From contig NZ_UQXD01000019.1 in the NCBI RefSeq assembly GCF_900544955.1, positions 1 to 42,266 on the forward strand: a stretch of DNA of 42,266 bases, written 5' to 3'. Shown in pieces: positions 7,394-17,240 of the stretch. This stretch comes from an uncultured Oscillibacter sp. Its GTDB lineage: Bacteria > Bacillota > Clostridia > Oscillospirales > Oscillospiraceae. Each line of letters begins with the position of its first letter. The first letter of the stretch is position 1. Made by a program: the position numbers and the translations under genes. Below the pieces are notes generated by a model that saw nothing but the letters and a program-made list of their open reading frames with translations, made no database searches and was not told the origin of the DNA.

Positions 7394-8662
7394 ATGACGG
7401 GAGAAGAGGCCATCGCCTATATCCACAGCTTCCAGTGGCAGGGGCACGCCCCGGGGCTGGAGCGCATCCGCCGCCTGCTCCGCGCCCTGGGGGACCCCCA
7501 GCGGGCGCTGCGCTTCGTCCACGTGGCGGGCACCAACGGCAAGGGGAGCACCTGCGCCTGCATCGCCGCCATTCTCCAGGCGGCGGGCTACCGGGTGGGG
7601 CTGAACACCTCCCCCTATCTGACGGTGTTCCACGAGCGCATCCGGGTGAACGGCGCCATGATCTCCGACGGGGACCTGGCAGCGCTGACGGAGCGGGTCC
7701 GCCCTGCCGCCGAGGCCATGGGGGAGCACCCCACGGAGTTCGAGCTCATCACCGCCATCGCCCTGCTGTACTTCCGGGAGCAGGGCTGCGACATCGTGGT
7801 GCTGGAGGTGGGGCTGGGGGGCGCCCTGGATGCCTCCAACGTCATCGACACCCCGGAGGCGGCGGTGCTCACCGCCATGGGTATGGACCACATGGCCCAG
7901 CTGGGCCCCACCCTGGCGGACATCGCCGCCGCCAAGGCGGGCATCATCAAGCCCGGCGGCGCCGTGGTCAGCTACGGCGGCTGCCCGGAGGCGGACGCTG
8001 TGTTCCGCAGCACCTGCCGGGAGCGGGGGGCGGCGCTGCGGGAGGTGGACTTCTCCCGCCTGGGGGACTGCCGCCTGGCCCTCTCCGGCGGCGCCTTTAC
8101 GCTGGCCCCCTACGGGGAGTTGCGCATCCCCCTGGCCGGGGCCTACCAGGTCAAAAACGCCGTCACCGCCGTCACGGCGGCGGAGGTGCTGGCGGAGCGG
8201 GGGTGGGCCATCTCGCCGGAGGACATCCGCCGGGGGCTGGCCGCTGTCTGCTGGCCGGGGCGGTTCGAGGTGCTGCGCCGCCGCCCGGCGGTGCTGCTGG
8301 ACGGCGCCCACAACGCCCACGGCATGGCCGCCGCAGCGGAGAGCCTGGGGATGCTGTTTCCCGGGCGGCGGGTGACGGTGGTGCTGGGGGTGCTGGCGGA
8401 CAAGGACGTGGGGGAGATGCTGGATTGTCTGGCCCCCCTGGCGGAGCAGGTCTTCGCCGTCCGGCCCGACAGCCCCCGGGCCCTGGAGGCGGAGGCGCTG
8501 TGCCGCCTGCTGGCGGAGCGGGGCGTGGCGGCCCGGCCCTGCCGGACGGTGGGGGAGGCCGTGGCCGCCGCCATCCGCACCGCCGGGCCGGAGGGCGTGG
8601 TGTGCGCCCTGGGGTCGCTGTATTTCTCCGGCGCAGTGCGCCGGGCGGTGGAGGAGTCCTGA
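7394..8662 (+). CDS. folC: Folylpolyglutamate synthase / dihydrofolate synthase
   Basis: FolC adds glutamates to folates (and may make dihydrofolate from dihydropteroate), trapping them in the cell and creating the forms used by C1 enzymes. The 422-residue protein belongs to the Mur ligase fold: P-loop GTNGKGS near residue 46, the NTSPYLTVFHERIRVNG stretch, GLGGALDASNV (metal-binding region), and the C-terminal domain entry LDGAHNAHG. Length is normal for the family. It is co-transcribed with folT, so uptake and retention of folate answer to the same riboswitch. A terminator stem overlaps its stop codon. Confidence 0.95.
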   Translation: MTGEEAIAYIHSFQWQGHAPGLERIRRLLRALGDPQRALRFVHVAGTNGKGSTCACIAAILQAAGYRVGLNTSPYLTVFHERIRVNGAMISDGDLAALTERVRPAAEAMGEHPTEFELITAIALLYFREQGCDIVVLEVGLGGALDASNVIDTPEAAVLTAMGMDHMAQLGPTLADIAAAKAGIIKPGGAVVSYGGCPEADAVFRSTCRERGAALREVDFSRLGDCRLALSGGAFTLAPYGELRIPLAGAYQVKNAVTAVTAAEVLAERGWAISPEDIRRGLAAVCWPGRFEVLRRRPAVLLDGAHNAHGMAAAAESLGMLFPGRRVTVVLGVLADKDVGEMLDCLAPLAEQVFAVRPDSPRALEAEALCRLLAERGVAARPCRTVGEAVAAAIRTAGPEGVVCALGSLYFSGAVRRAVEES

Positions 8663-8687
8663 GCGAGAGGCTCGGGACTCCCTTTTT
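8653..8687 (+). terminator. Terminator of folT-folC
   Basis: A 12-bp stem (8653-8664 with 8670-8681, one G-T pair) followed by C and T5. The 5' arm includes the folC stop codon. Confidence 0.85.
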
Positions 8688-8759
8688 GGAAAAACCGCCC
8701 TGGAAAACATTGTTCAAACATCCGTCTCCCTTTGTTTACAATTTGTTTATATCCATCCA

Positions 8760-8788
8760 TTGACAAGCGTTTGCGGTGGTGGTAAACT
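8760..8788 (+). promoter_or_regulatory. Promoter of the hrcA-dnaK operon
   Basis: A consensus TTGACA (8760-8765), 17 bases, TAAACT (8783-8788). The CIRCE operator begins five bases after the -10, so it covers the start of transcription. Confidence 0.8.
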
Positions 8789-8792
8789 CGCT

Positions 8793-8819
8793 TTAGCACT
8801 CAAGAGAAGAGAGTGCTAA
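8793..8819 (+). promoter_or_regulatory. CIRCE operator (HrcA binding site)
   Basis: TTAGCACTC, nine bases, GAGTGCTAA: a perfect match to the CIRCE consensus. HrcA bound here blocks transcription of its own operon and is released when the chaperones are engaged by unfolded protein (known biology of the family). Confidence 0.98.
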
Positions 8820-8863
8820 AGTTATGCAACCCTATTGCAAAGGAGCGTCACAGAGGTGTGAGC

Positions 8864-9910
8864 GTGGAACTGACGGAGCGAAAACGGCAGATATTGAAGG
8901 TTGTGGTGGAGGATTACATCCAGACCGCGGAGCCCGTGGGCTCCAAGGCCATCGCCGTCCAGATGGGCGGCAGCGTCAGCTCCGCCACCATCCGCAACGA
9001 GCTGGCGGATCTGGTGGACCTGGGCTATCTGGAACAGCCCCACACCTCCGCCGGGCGGGTTCCCTCTCCCAAGGGCTACCGGCTGTACGTCAACGAACTG
9101 ATGCGCCGCCAGGAGCTCTCCCTGGCGGAGACGGAGAAGATCAACCGCTCCCTCCAGATCAAGATGGAGGAGCTGGACCACCTCCTCTCCCAGGCGGGAA
9201 GGGCGGTCAGCGCCTTTGTGAACTACCCCGCCTATGTGGCCGCCGCCGGGCGCAAAGAGGTGACCGCCCGCCGGTTCGACCTGCTGGCGGTGGATGAGCG
9301 CAGCTGCATCGTGGTGATGATGATGGGCGACAACCGGGTGAAAAGCCAGTTGCTGAAGCTGCAACTGAAGGTGGACCCGGAGCAGATGCCCACTCTGGTG
9401 AATCTGCTGAACGGCCACTTCACCGGCATCTCCACCGAGGAGATGAACCAGCGCCTCATGAGCGTGGCGGAGCAGGTGGCGCCCCAGATGTTCCTTCTGC
9501 TCTCCCAGACCATCGCCTACGCGGTGGACGTTTTGGAGGAGGCGGGCCAGCGGGAGATCGTCACCGCCGGCGCCAGCCAGATTTTGAAGCTGCCGGAGTT
9601 CCGGGATGCCGCCAAGGCCCACGAGCTGATGAGCTTCCTCACCGACGGGAAGGAGAACCTCCCCATGCCGGAGGAGGGGCCCATGAAAATCCTCATCGGG
9701 CCGGAGAACGTGGCGGGCGCGCTGCAGGACACCAGCGTGGTGGTGGCCAGCTACGACATCGGCGACGATATGCGGGGCCTCATCGGCGTGGTGGGCCCCA
9801 CCCGCATGGACTATGCGACAGTGGCCGCGCGGCTCTCCGGCTTTGCCGACGGGCTGACCCGGCTGTTTGGAAAACAGGAATTACCCCCGAAGGAGGAACC
9901 AAAGAAATGA
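8864..9910 (+). CDS. hrcA: Heat-inducible transcription repressor HrcA
   Basis: HrcA is the repressor that binds CIRCE and needs GroE/DnaK support to stay active. From the GTG at 8864 the protein is 348 residues, the family's usual length, beginning ELTERKRQILKVVVEDYI. A winged-helix domain (VGSKAIA..., SSATIRNELADLVDLGYL, HTSAGRVPSPKGYRLYV) is followed by the GAF-like dimerisation domain. The GTG at 8864 is preferred because AGAGGTG lies five bases upstream; a GTG at 8858, behind AAAGGAG, is the alternative. Open frame further upstream runs into CIRCE and is not coding. The stop overlaps grpE by 4 bases. Confidence 0.96.
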   Translation: MELTERKRQILKVVVEDYIQTAEPVGSKAIAVQMGGSVSSATIRNELADLVDLGYLEQPHTSAGRVPSPKGYRLYVNELMRRQELSLAETEKINRSLQIKMEELDHLLSQAGRAVSAFVNYPAYVAAAGRKEVTARRFDLLAVDERSCIVVMMMGDNRVKSQLLKLQLKVDPEQMPTLVNLLNGHFTGISTEEMNQRLMSVAEQVAPQMFLLLSQTIAYAVDVLEEAGQREIVTAGASQILKLPEFRDAAKAHELMSFLTDGKENLPMPEEGPMKILIGPENVAGALQDTSVVVASYDIGDDMRGLIGVVGPTRMDYATVAARLSGFADGLTRLFGKQELPPKEEPKK

Positions 9911-10512
9911 GCGAGGAACAAAAGCAGCCCCTCGAGGAGGAGATCCCGGAGACCCAGGCCGCCCAGGAGGAGGCGCCCCAGGCGGACGCCGCCGGGGAGG
10001 AGAAGGCGGAGAAGGCCGGAAAGGCCAGGAAGAAAAAGGAAAAGAGCTTTACCTTTACCCGGGAGCAGGTGGAGCAGATGGAGCTGGCGGCCAAGCAGCT
10101 GGAGGCTGTGAAGGAGCAGTTCGTCCGCCTCACCGCCGAGTACGACAACTACCGCAAGCGCACCGCCAAGGAGAAGGACGGCCTGTACCAAGACGCCAAG
10201 GCGGATACCATCAAGGCGTTTTTGGCGGTGTACGACAATCTGGAGCGGGCCGCCTCCAGCGAGGGCGGGGAGGACTCCCCTCACAAGAAGGGTCTGGAGA
10301 TGATTTTCACCCAGTACAAGGAGATCTTGAAAAAGCTGGGGGTGGAGGAGATCGAGGCCCTGGGCCGTCCCTTTGACCCGGAGAAGCACAACGCCGTCAT
10401 GCACATCGACGACGAGAGCCTGGGGGAGAGCGTGGTGGCCCAGGTGTTTCAGGCGGGCTTCTCCATGGGCGACAAGGTGATCCGCCACGCCATCGTGCAG
10501 GTGGCGAACTGA
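9907..10512 (+). CDS. grpE: Nucleotide exchange factor GrpE
   Basis: GrpE releases ADP from DnaK and so drives the chaperone cycle. The 201-residue protein has an acidic, low-complexity N-terminus (about 45 residues), a long coiled coil (about 50-100), the conserved DNYRKRTAKEK segment and a C-terminal beta domain including NAVMHI and VAQVFQAGF. It starts in an ATGA overlap with hrcA. About 98 bases without another gene separate it from dnaK; that gap holds only a weak GC hairpin near 10526-10553. Confidence 0.96.
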   Translation: MSEEQKQPLEEEIPETQAAQEEAPQADAAGEEKAEKAGKARKKKEKSFTFTREQVEQMELAAKQLEAVKEQFVRLTAEYDNYRKRTAKEKDGLYQDAKADTIKAFLAVYDNLERAASSEGGEDSPHKKGLEMIFTQYKEILKKLGVEEIEALGRPFDPEKHNAVMHIDDESLGESVVAQVFQAGFSMGDKVIRHAIVQVAN

Positions 10513-10610
10513 GCGGAGCCATCCGTCCCGGCCCGCCGCCGCGCAGACGGCGGTTCTGGAATCCTTTGGAAATCATATGAATTTTTCGATAGAATGTGGA
10601 GGCAACAGAT

Positions 10611-12455
<1,845 letters not shown>

Positions 12456-12460
12456 GACAC

Positions 12461-12509
12461 ACGGACCGATGGGACGGGGAGCATCTCCCCGCCCCATTCG
12501 GACCGTTTT
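12461..12509 (+). terminator. Intercistronic terminator or attenuator between dnaK and dnaJ
   Basis: Arms 12461-12481 and 12485-12506 pair almost throughout (one mismatch, one extra base) and end in T4. It would stop part of the transcripts after dnaK, giving more DnaK than DnaJ, or protect the 3' end of a processed dnaK message. Confidence 0.7.
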
Positions 12510-12590
12510 GCGTGAATGGAGCGGGTGTCCGGCGGAGGAGTCTCCGGCCGCCCGGTCCGGACGCCTGATTCCTGACGAGGGAGAACGAAC

Positions 12591-13721
12591 ATGGCAGAAC
12601 AGAAAAGAGACTATTACGAGGTCCTGGGCATCTCCAAGGGCGCCTCGGAGGACGAGATCAAAAAGGCCTATAAGAAGATGGCCCGGCAGTACCACCCGGA
12701 CTTGAACCCCGACGATCACACGGCGGAGGAGCGGTTCAAGGAGGTCAACGAGGCCTACGAGGTGCTGTCCGACAGCGACAAGCGGGCCCGGTACGATCAG
12801 TACGGCCACGCCGGCGTGGACCCCAACTTCGGCGGCGGCGCCGGGTTTGACGGCGGCTTCGACTTCGGGGACCTGGGGGACATCTTCGGCAGCTTCTTCG
12901 GCGGGGGCTTCGGCGGCGGGCGGCGCACCAATCCCAACGCCCCCCAGCGGGGGGAGAGCATCCGCATGTCCCTGGCCATCAGCTTTGAGGAGGCGGCCTT
13001 TGGCTGCGAAAAGGCCGTCACCGTGGATAGAATGGAGCCCTGCGACACCTGCCACGGCAACGGCAGCGCCCCCGGCACCACGCCGGAGGTCTGCCCGGAC
13101 TGCCACGGCACCGGCCAGGTCCAGGTCCGGCGGCAGACCCCCATGGGGGTGTTCGCCACCAGTGCCCCCTGCACCAGGTGCGGCGGCAAGGGGAAGATCA
13201 TCCACCAGCCCTGCAAGGACTGCCACGGCGCCGGGGCAGTCCGCCGGCGCAAGACCATCCAGGCCAGCATCCCCGCGGGCATCGACAACGGCCAGACCAT
13301 CTCCATCCGGGGCCAGGGCCACGCCGGAAAGAACGGCGGCCCGGCGGGGGACCTGCTCATCACCATCACCGTCCGGCCCCACGAGCTGTTCCGGCGGGAG
13401 GGCACCTCCGTTTTGTGCGAGGCGCCCATCACCTTCGCCCAGGCGGTGCTGGGGGCGGAGCTGGAGATCCCCACCATTGACGGCAAGGTGAAGTACGAGC
13501 TGCCGGAGGGCACCCAGAGCGGCACCACCTTCCGCCTCAAGGGCAAGGGCATTCCCTCCATCAACGGCCGGGGCCGGGGAGACCAGTATGTGACGGTCTA
13601 CATCGAGACCCCCCGCAACCTGAACAAGGAGCAGAAAGAGGCCCTGAAAAAGTTTGCCGAGAGCGTGGGGGACAACAACTACGAGGAACGGAAGAAGTTC
13701 TTCAAGAAGTTCAAGAAGTGA
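12591..13721 (+). CDS. dnaJ: Chaperone protein DnaJ (Hsp40)
   Basis: DnaJ delivers substrates to DnaK and stimulates its ATPase. The 376-residue protein has the full type I layout: a J-domain with the catalytic HPD at 35-37, a Gly/Phe-rich region (about 78-110), and four CxxCxGxG zinc repeats (CDTCHGNG, CPDCHGTG, CTRCGGKG, CKDCHGAG) near residues 145-210. The C-terminal substrate-binding domains follow. It lies 135 bases after dnaK, behind the hairpin described above, and 9 bases before the PHP gene. Confidence 0.97.
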   Translation: MAEQKRDYYEVLGISKGASEDEIKKAYKKMARQYHPDLNPDDHTAEERFKEVNEAYEVLSDSDKRARYDQYGHAGVDPNFGGGAGFDGGFDFGDLGDIFGSFFGGGFGGGRRTNPNAPQRGESIRMSLAISFEEAAFGCEKAVTVDRMEPCDTCHGNGSAPGTTPEVCPDCHGTGQVQVRRQTPMGVFATSAPCTRCGGKGKIIHQPCKDCHGAGAVRRRKTIQASIPAGIDNGQTISIRGQGHAGKNGGPAGDLLITITVRPHELFRREGTSVLCEAPITFAQAVLGAELEIPTIDGKVKYELPEGTQSGTTFRLKGKGIPSINGRGRGDQYVTVYIETPRNLNKEQKEALKKFAESVGDNNYEERKKFFKKFKK

Positions 13722-13730
13722 GGCGCGGGC

Positions 13731-14540
13731 ATGTATCTGGCTGACTTTCACACCCATTCCAGCCTCTCGCCGGACGCCCGCTGCTCCATGACGGAGATGG
13801 CCCTGGCGGCTGTCGCCGCGGGGCTTGATGAGCTGTGCTTCACGGACCACCTGGAGCCGGTGCGGTGGGACACCCAGGAGCTGTGTCCCCCCTACGACTG
13901 GGCCGCCCTGGCGGCGGCCTTCGCGGAGGCCCGGGCGGCGGTGGGGGACCGCCTCCGGCTGCGCCTTGGCATCGAACTGGGGGACGCCCCCCGGGACATT
14001 GCCCACACCGAGGCGCTGATGGCGCCGGCTCCGGCACTGGACTTCATCATCGGCTCGGAGCACATGCTCTCCAGCCGGTACGGCTGCCGCGACCTCTCCG
14101 CGTTCGACCCCGCCGACGAGGCGGAGGCCCGGGCGGGCATCGCGGACTATCTGGAGCAGGTGCGGCTGCTGGCGGAATGGGGCCGCTTCTCCGTCCTGGG
14201 CCATTTGACGCTGCCGCTGCGGTATCTGAACGAGAAGCGGGGTTTCTGCCTGACCTTCGACGGGTTTGAGGCGGAGGTGGAGGACATCCTCCGCACCCTG
14301 ATTCAAAAGGGCTGCGGCATTGAGCTGAACACCAACCGGGGCGGGGAGCCCCTGCCCGCGGAGAAGTGGCTGCGGATGTACCGGCGCCTGGGGGGCGAGA
14401 TCGTCACCCTGGGCAGCGACGCCCACGACACCCGGTATGTGGGCTGCGCCATCCGGGAGCGGCAGGCGCTGCTGCGCGCATGCGGCTTCACCCGGTTTTG
14501 CACCTTTGAACACCTACAGCCCGTCTGGCACGCGCTGTGA
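13731..14540 (+). CDS. PHP-domain phosphatase, histidinol-phosphatase (HisJ) family
   Basis: A 269-residue protein of the PHP metallo-phosphoesterase fold. The metal ligands are visible as DFHTHS (H7, H9), FTDH (H40), IGSEH, LGH and SDAHD near the C-terminus. The overall pattern (LADFHTHSSLSPDA at the start) matches the HisJ/HisK histidinol-phosphatase group, which removes phosphate from L-histidinol phosphate in histidine synthesis. No other his gene is nearby, so the natural substrate may be different. It begins 9 bases after dnaJ and is followed by rpiB, suggesting it simply rides on the heat-shock operon. Confidence 0.8.
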   Translation: MYLADFHTHSSLSPDARCSMTEMALAAVAAGLDELCFTDHLEPVRWDTQELCPPYDWAALAAAFAEARAAVGDRLRLRLGIELGDAPRDIAHTEALMAPAPALDFIIGSEHMLSSRYGCRDLSAFDPADEAEARAGIADYLEQVRLLAEWGRFSVLGHLTLPLRYLNEKRGFCLTFDGFEAEVEDILRTLIQKGCGIELNTNRGGEPLPAEKWLRMYRRLGGEIVTLGSDAHDTRYVGCAIRERQALLRACGFTRFCTFEHLQPVWHAL

Positions 14541-14565
14541 GGAGGAACGAACAGGAGGACACACC

Positions 14566-15012
14566 ATGAACATCGCATTGGGCTGCGACCACGGCGGCTA
14601 CGCCCTGAAGCAGGACATCATCCGGCTTCTGGAAAAGCTGGGCCATACCTATGAGGACTTCGGCTGCGACTCCACGGACAGCTGCGACTATCCCGACTTC
14701 GGCGCGGCGGCGGCCCGGGCCGTGGCCGACGGGCGCTGTGAGCGGGGCATCGTGCTCTGCACCACCGGCATCGGCATCTCCATCTCCGCCAACAAGATCC
14801 GGGGCATCCGCTGCGCCCACTGCGCGGACTGCCTGGAGGCGGAGATGACCCGCCGCCACAACGACGCCAACATGCTGGCCATCGGTGCCGGGTTCACCGG
14901 CAGAAGCATGGCGGAGCGCATGGTGGAGGTCTTTTTGTCCACGGAGTTTGAGGGAGGGCGCCACGCCCGCCGGGTGGAGAAGATGATGGCCCTGGAGAAC
15001 GGGGCCGGCTGA
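14566..15012 (+). CDS. rpiB: Ribose-5-phosphate isomerase B
   Basis: RpiB interconverts ribose 5-phosphate and ribulose 5-phosphate in the pentose phosphate pathway. The 148-residue protein has the family's CDHGG start (D8, H9), the catalytic cysteine C65 in LCTTGIGISISANK, and RRHNDANMLAIG with H98. A related isomerase of the RpiB/LacAB group cannot be excluded, but the single-subunit length and the catalytic cysteine favour RpiB. The ATG at 14566 follows ACAGGAGG with normal spacing. It sits in the same-strand run behind the PHP gene. Confidence 0.9.
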   Translation: MNIALGCDHGGYALKQDIIRLLEKLGHTYEDFGCDSTDSCDYPDFGAAAARAVADGRCERGIVLCTTGIGISISANKIRGIRCAHCADCLEAEMTRRHNDANMLAIGAGFTGRSMAERMVEVFLSTEFEGGRHARRVEKMMALENGAG

Positions 15013-15043
15013 CCCCCGTTTTTCGGAGAGGAGTGGACGGAAC

Positions 15044-16066
15044 ATGGCAGGCTCCAGAGGATATCGCAACTACCGGGGACGGACCCCCAAATGGAAAACC
15101 GCCCTGGCGGCGGTGCTGGTGCTGGTCATTCTGGCCGCGGCGGGCTTCATCGTTTTGCAGGAGCATCTGGTCTATGACGAGGCGGGCATCCCCCACCTGC
15201 GCCTGCCCAAGAGCCCGGAGGCGGAGACGCCGCCGGAGGAGGGGGAGGACGTGGAGCTGACCATCCAGCCGCCGGAGGGGCCCGCCGCCGTCCTGGTGCG
15301 GGACCTGGGGGAGACGCCGCTGACCCAGGCGGGCCTTGCGGCGGCCCTGGCCGCCGGGGAGGCGGACGATGCCTGGGCCGTCACGCTGAAGGACGGTGAC
15401 GGCGGGGTGTATTTCGACTCCTCCGCCGCCGTGTCCGGCTCCGCCTCCGTGGCGGAGGACACCGCCGCCGCCCTGAAGACCCTGAACGGCGGGGAGGGGC
15501 GGTACACCGTGGCCCGGATCGGCTGCTTCCACGACCCCCGGGCCGCCAACAGCGACGTGGAGGCCATGGGGCTGCAAAACACCGGCGGCTTCATTTTCTA
15601 CGACGGCAGCAACAGCCAGTGGCTGGACCCCGCCAAGCCCGCCGCCCGGGCGTATCTCCGGGAGCTGGTCCGGGAGGCGGCGGAGCTGGGCTTCGACGAG
15701 ATTCTCCTCACCGGCGTCTCCTACCCCACGGAGGGCAAGCTGGACAAGATCGCCTACGGCGAGGGGGACCGGTTCGCCCACCTGACGGCCTTCCTGAAGG
15801 AGGTCCGGGAGACGCTGGAGCCCTACGGCGCGGCGCTGTCCATTGAGCTGCCGGAGGCGGTGGTAAGCTCCGGCAGCGACGAGGCCGCCGGGCTGTCCCT
15901 GGCGGAGATCGCCCCCCTGGTGGACCGCGTCTATGTCCCGGCGGAGCCGGCGGGGCTGGAGGCCCTGGCTGACCGGATCACCGCCGCAGGCGGCGCCGAC
16001 TTTGTACCGGAGCTGACGGCGGAGGCCGGGGACTGGACCGGCAGCCGGTTGCTTTTGGCGGCGTAA
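15044..16066 (+). CDS. Membrane-anchored putative glycoside hydrolase (DUF4015-like)
   Basis: A 340-residue protein with a short basic N-terminus, one membrane helix (about residues 18-38) and an acidic, proline-rich linker (55-85). The extracellular domain follows, with a F-H-D-P-R stretch near 165 and ELGFDEILLTGVSYPTEGKL near 220. That pattern, a TIM-barrel strand with G-F-D-E-I and Y-P, resembles the DUF4015 putative glycosidase family, which is linked to cell-wall or exopolysaccharide turnover but largely uncharacterised. The start follows GGAGAGGAG. The catalytic residues are not certain. It is the last gene of the run; a perfect 46-base palindrome begins four bases after the stop. Confidence 0.6.
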   Translation: MAGSRGYRNYRGRTPKWKTALAAVLVLVILAAAGFIVLQEHLVYDEAGIPHLRLPKSPEAETPPEEGEDVELTIQPPEGPAAVLVRDLGETPLTQAGLAAALAAGEADDAWAVTLKDGDGGVYFDSSAAVSGSASVAEDTAAALKTLNGGEGRYTVARIGCFHDPRAANSDVEAMGLQNTGGFIFYDGSNSQWLDPAKPAARAYLRELVREAAELGFDEILLTGVSYPTEGKLDKIAYGEGDRFAHLTAFLKEVRETLEPYGAALSIELPEAVVSSGSDEAAGLSLAEIAPLVDRVYVPAEPAGLEALADRITAAGGADFVPELTAEAGDWTGSRLLLAA

Positions 16067-16070
16067 ACCG

Positions 16071-16116
16071 AAAGAAAGACCGCCCGTGCCACGCGTGGCA
16101 CGGGCGGTCTTTCTTT
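16071..16116 (+). terminator. Perfect 46-base palindrome, terminator of the DUF4015-like gene
   Basis: Arms 16071-16093 and 16094-16116 are exact reverse complements, ending in TCTTTCTTT. Starting four bases after the stop codon, it is the likely terminator and is also the first hairpin of the repeat array. Confidence 0.8.
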
Positions 16117-16281
16117 GTGCGGTCCAAATGCCTGCGGTACTTTTGGGAAAAGGTTGCTGTGGGGCGGGAGGGATATGCCGCGCACTTGCGGGCCGGGGGG
16201 CCGGTACCGCCGCGTATATGCCGCGGCAAAACCGAAGGATCTGCTTTCACCGCCCCGTGGCAAACTGGTATGACCGGTGAA

Positions 16282-16319
16282 AGAGACTGCCCGCGCCATA
16301 TATGGCGCGGGCAGTCTCT
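16282..16319. repeat. Middle hairpin of the array (38-base perfect palindrome)
   Basis: Arms 16282-16300 and 16301-16319 are exact reverse complements. Unlike the outer two hairpins it is not next to any gene end. Confidence 0.85.
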
Positions 16320-16481
16320 CTGTGCGGTCAATATATCCGCGGCACTTTTGGGAAAAGACCGCTGAGGGGCGGGAGGATATGCCGCGCACTTGCGGGCCGG
16401 GCAGCCGGTTCTGCCGCGTACACGCCGCGGCAAAACCGAAGTTTACCAGCTTTCGTCGCCCCCGCGGTTAAACGGCTTGAC

Positions 16482-16528
16482 CGGTGAAAGAGAATTGCCC
16501 GCGCCATGTGTGGCACGGACAATCTCTT
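16482..16528 (-). terminator. Third hairpin of the array, terminator of the MBL gene
   Basis: An imperfect stem (about 16484-16503 with 16508-16526, one bulge and some G-T pairs) flanked by T5 on the plus strand. On the minus strand it directly follows the stop of the MBL-fold gene at 16530. Confidence 0.65.
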
Positions 16529-16529
16529 T

Positions 16530-17240
16530 TTACCAGTCCAGGGGGAAGACCTGGCCGTTTTCCCGGACGGCCAGGGTCTTTTCCCCGGCGGCGGGACAGG
16601 CGGCCAGGAAGGCGCCGGTGAAGCCGAAGTCCTCCCACTGGTGCATGGGGAGGAGCAGGCGGATGTCCGCTGTCTCCAGGAAATACCGGGGGCCCCGGAA
16701 TCCGTCCTCCCCCAGCCGGGGGTCCAGGGGCAGCATGGCCAGGTCCAGGCGGCGGTTGCGCAGGGGCTCCGCGTACCGCTTGAAGTCCGCCTCCATGTTC
16801 CGGTTCCAGGCGGGGTCTTCTCCCGCCCAGTGCCACCAGTTCAAGTCCCCCGCGTGGAAGAGGGTCTTCCCCTCCGCCGTCACCAGGAAGGCCACCCCCT
16901 CGTCGGTGGAGGGCAGGGTCTCCACGGTGACGCCGGGCAGCGCCTCCAGGGTCTCCCCGCCGCCGAGGGTGCGGCACTGGGCGGCGGTCTCCGGGGAGAG
17001 GCCCCATTTCTCCCGGTTCCGCTCCGTCAGGCGGATGCCCTTCCCCAGGAGGAAGCCGTCGGCGTCCAGGGAGAAGAGGGCGGGGTTGAAGTGGTCCGGG
17101 TGGCGGTGACTGGCGAAGACCAGCAGCGGCACCCCCTGCCGCCGGGGCGGCAGGGGGCCCTTCCACCAGTCGAACAGCAGCGTCACCGTGGGCAGCTCCA
17201 CCCAAAAACCGCTGTGGGCCAGAAAAGTGACGGTGCTCAC
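16530..17240 (-). CDS. MBL-fold metallo-hydrolase
   Basis: A 236-residue protein of the metallo-beta-lactamase fold. The zinc motif appears as SHRHPDHF (H-x-H-x-D-H), followed by a histidine in LFHAGDLNWWHW and one in LLPMHQWEDF, the normal series of ligands. The beginning, VTFLAHSGFWVE, is like the UlaG/YtnP-like group of small soluble hydrolases. The substrate is unknown. It is translationally coupled to the YbjQ gene upstream (ATG overlaps that gene's stop by 4 bases), and lies at the end of the minus-strand cluster that begins with the MerR regulator. Confidence 0.82.
   Translation of the reverse strand: MSTVTFLAHSGFWVELPTVTLLFDWWKGPLPPRRQGVPLLVFASHRHPDHFNPALFSLDADGFLLGKGIRLTERNREKWGLSPETAAQCRTLGGGETLEALPGVTVETLPSTDEGVAFLVTAEGKTLFHAGDLNWWHWAGEDPAWNRNMEADFKRYAEPLRNRRLDLAMLPLDPRLGEDGFRGPRYFLETADIRLLLPMHQWEDFGFTGAFLAACPAAGEKTLAVRENGQVFPLDW

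Larger units (their letters stand above)
16067..16529. repeat. Tandem non-coding array of large hairpins, period about 207 bases
   Basis: Three very strong palindromes are centred near 16093, 16300 and 16508, that is 207-208 bases apart. The stems read AAAGAAAGACCGCCCGTGCC..., AGAGACTGCCCGCGCC... and AAAGAGAATTGCCCGCGCC.... Between them lie two copies of a spacer of about 165 bases that are roughly three-quarters identical by eye, with shared blocks GTGCGGTC, ACTTTTGGGAAAAG, ATATGCCGCGCACTTGCG and GCCGCGGCAAAACCGAAG, ending in GACCGGTGAAAGAGA. No credible gene lies inside. The outer hairpins sit directly after the stop codons of the two convergent flanking genes and can serve as their terminators. 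This looks like a terminator-containing unit that was tandemly amplified, or a small interspersed element. Confidence 0.85.

Noticed and set aside
10566..10595. Possible extra promoter before dnaK (TTGGAA, 18 bases, TAGAAT)
   Set aside because: The start of transcription would fall in or after the dnaK ribosome-binding site, so it could not make a translatable mRNA.
15978..16433. Minus-strand open frame across the hairpin array with repeated C-P-A-R-K-C-A-A-Y segments
   Set aside because: The repetition only mirrors the DNA repeat, which happens to be a multiple of three (207). There is no ribosome-binding site, the ends fall inside palindromes, and copies differ by changes that keep hairpins, not protein.
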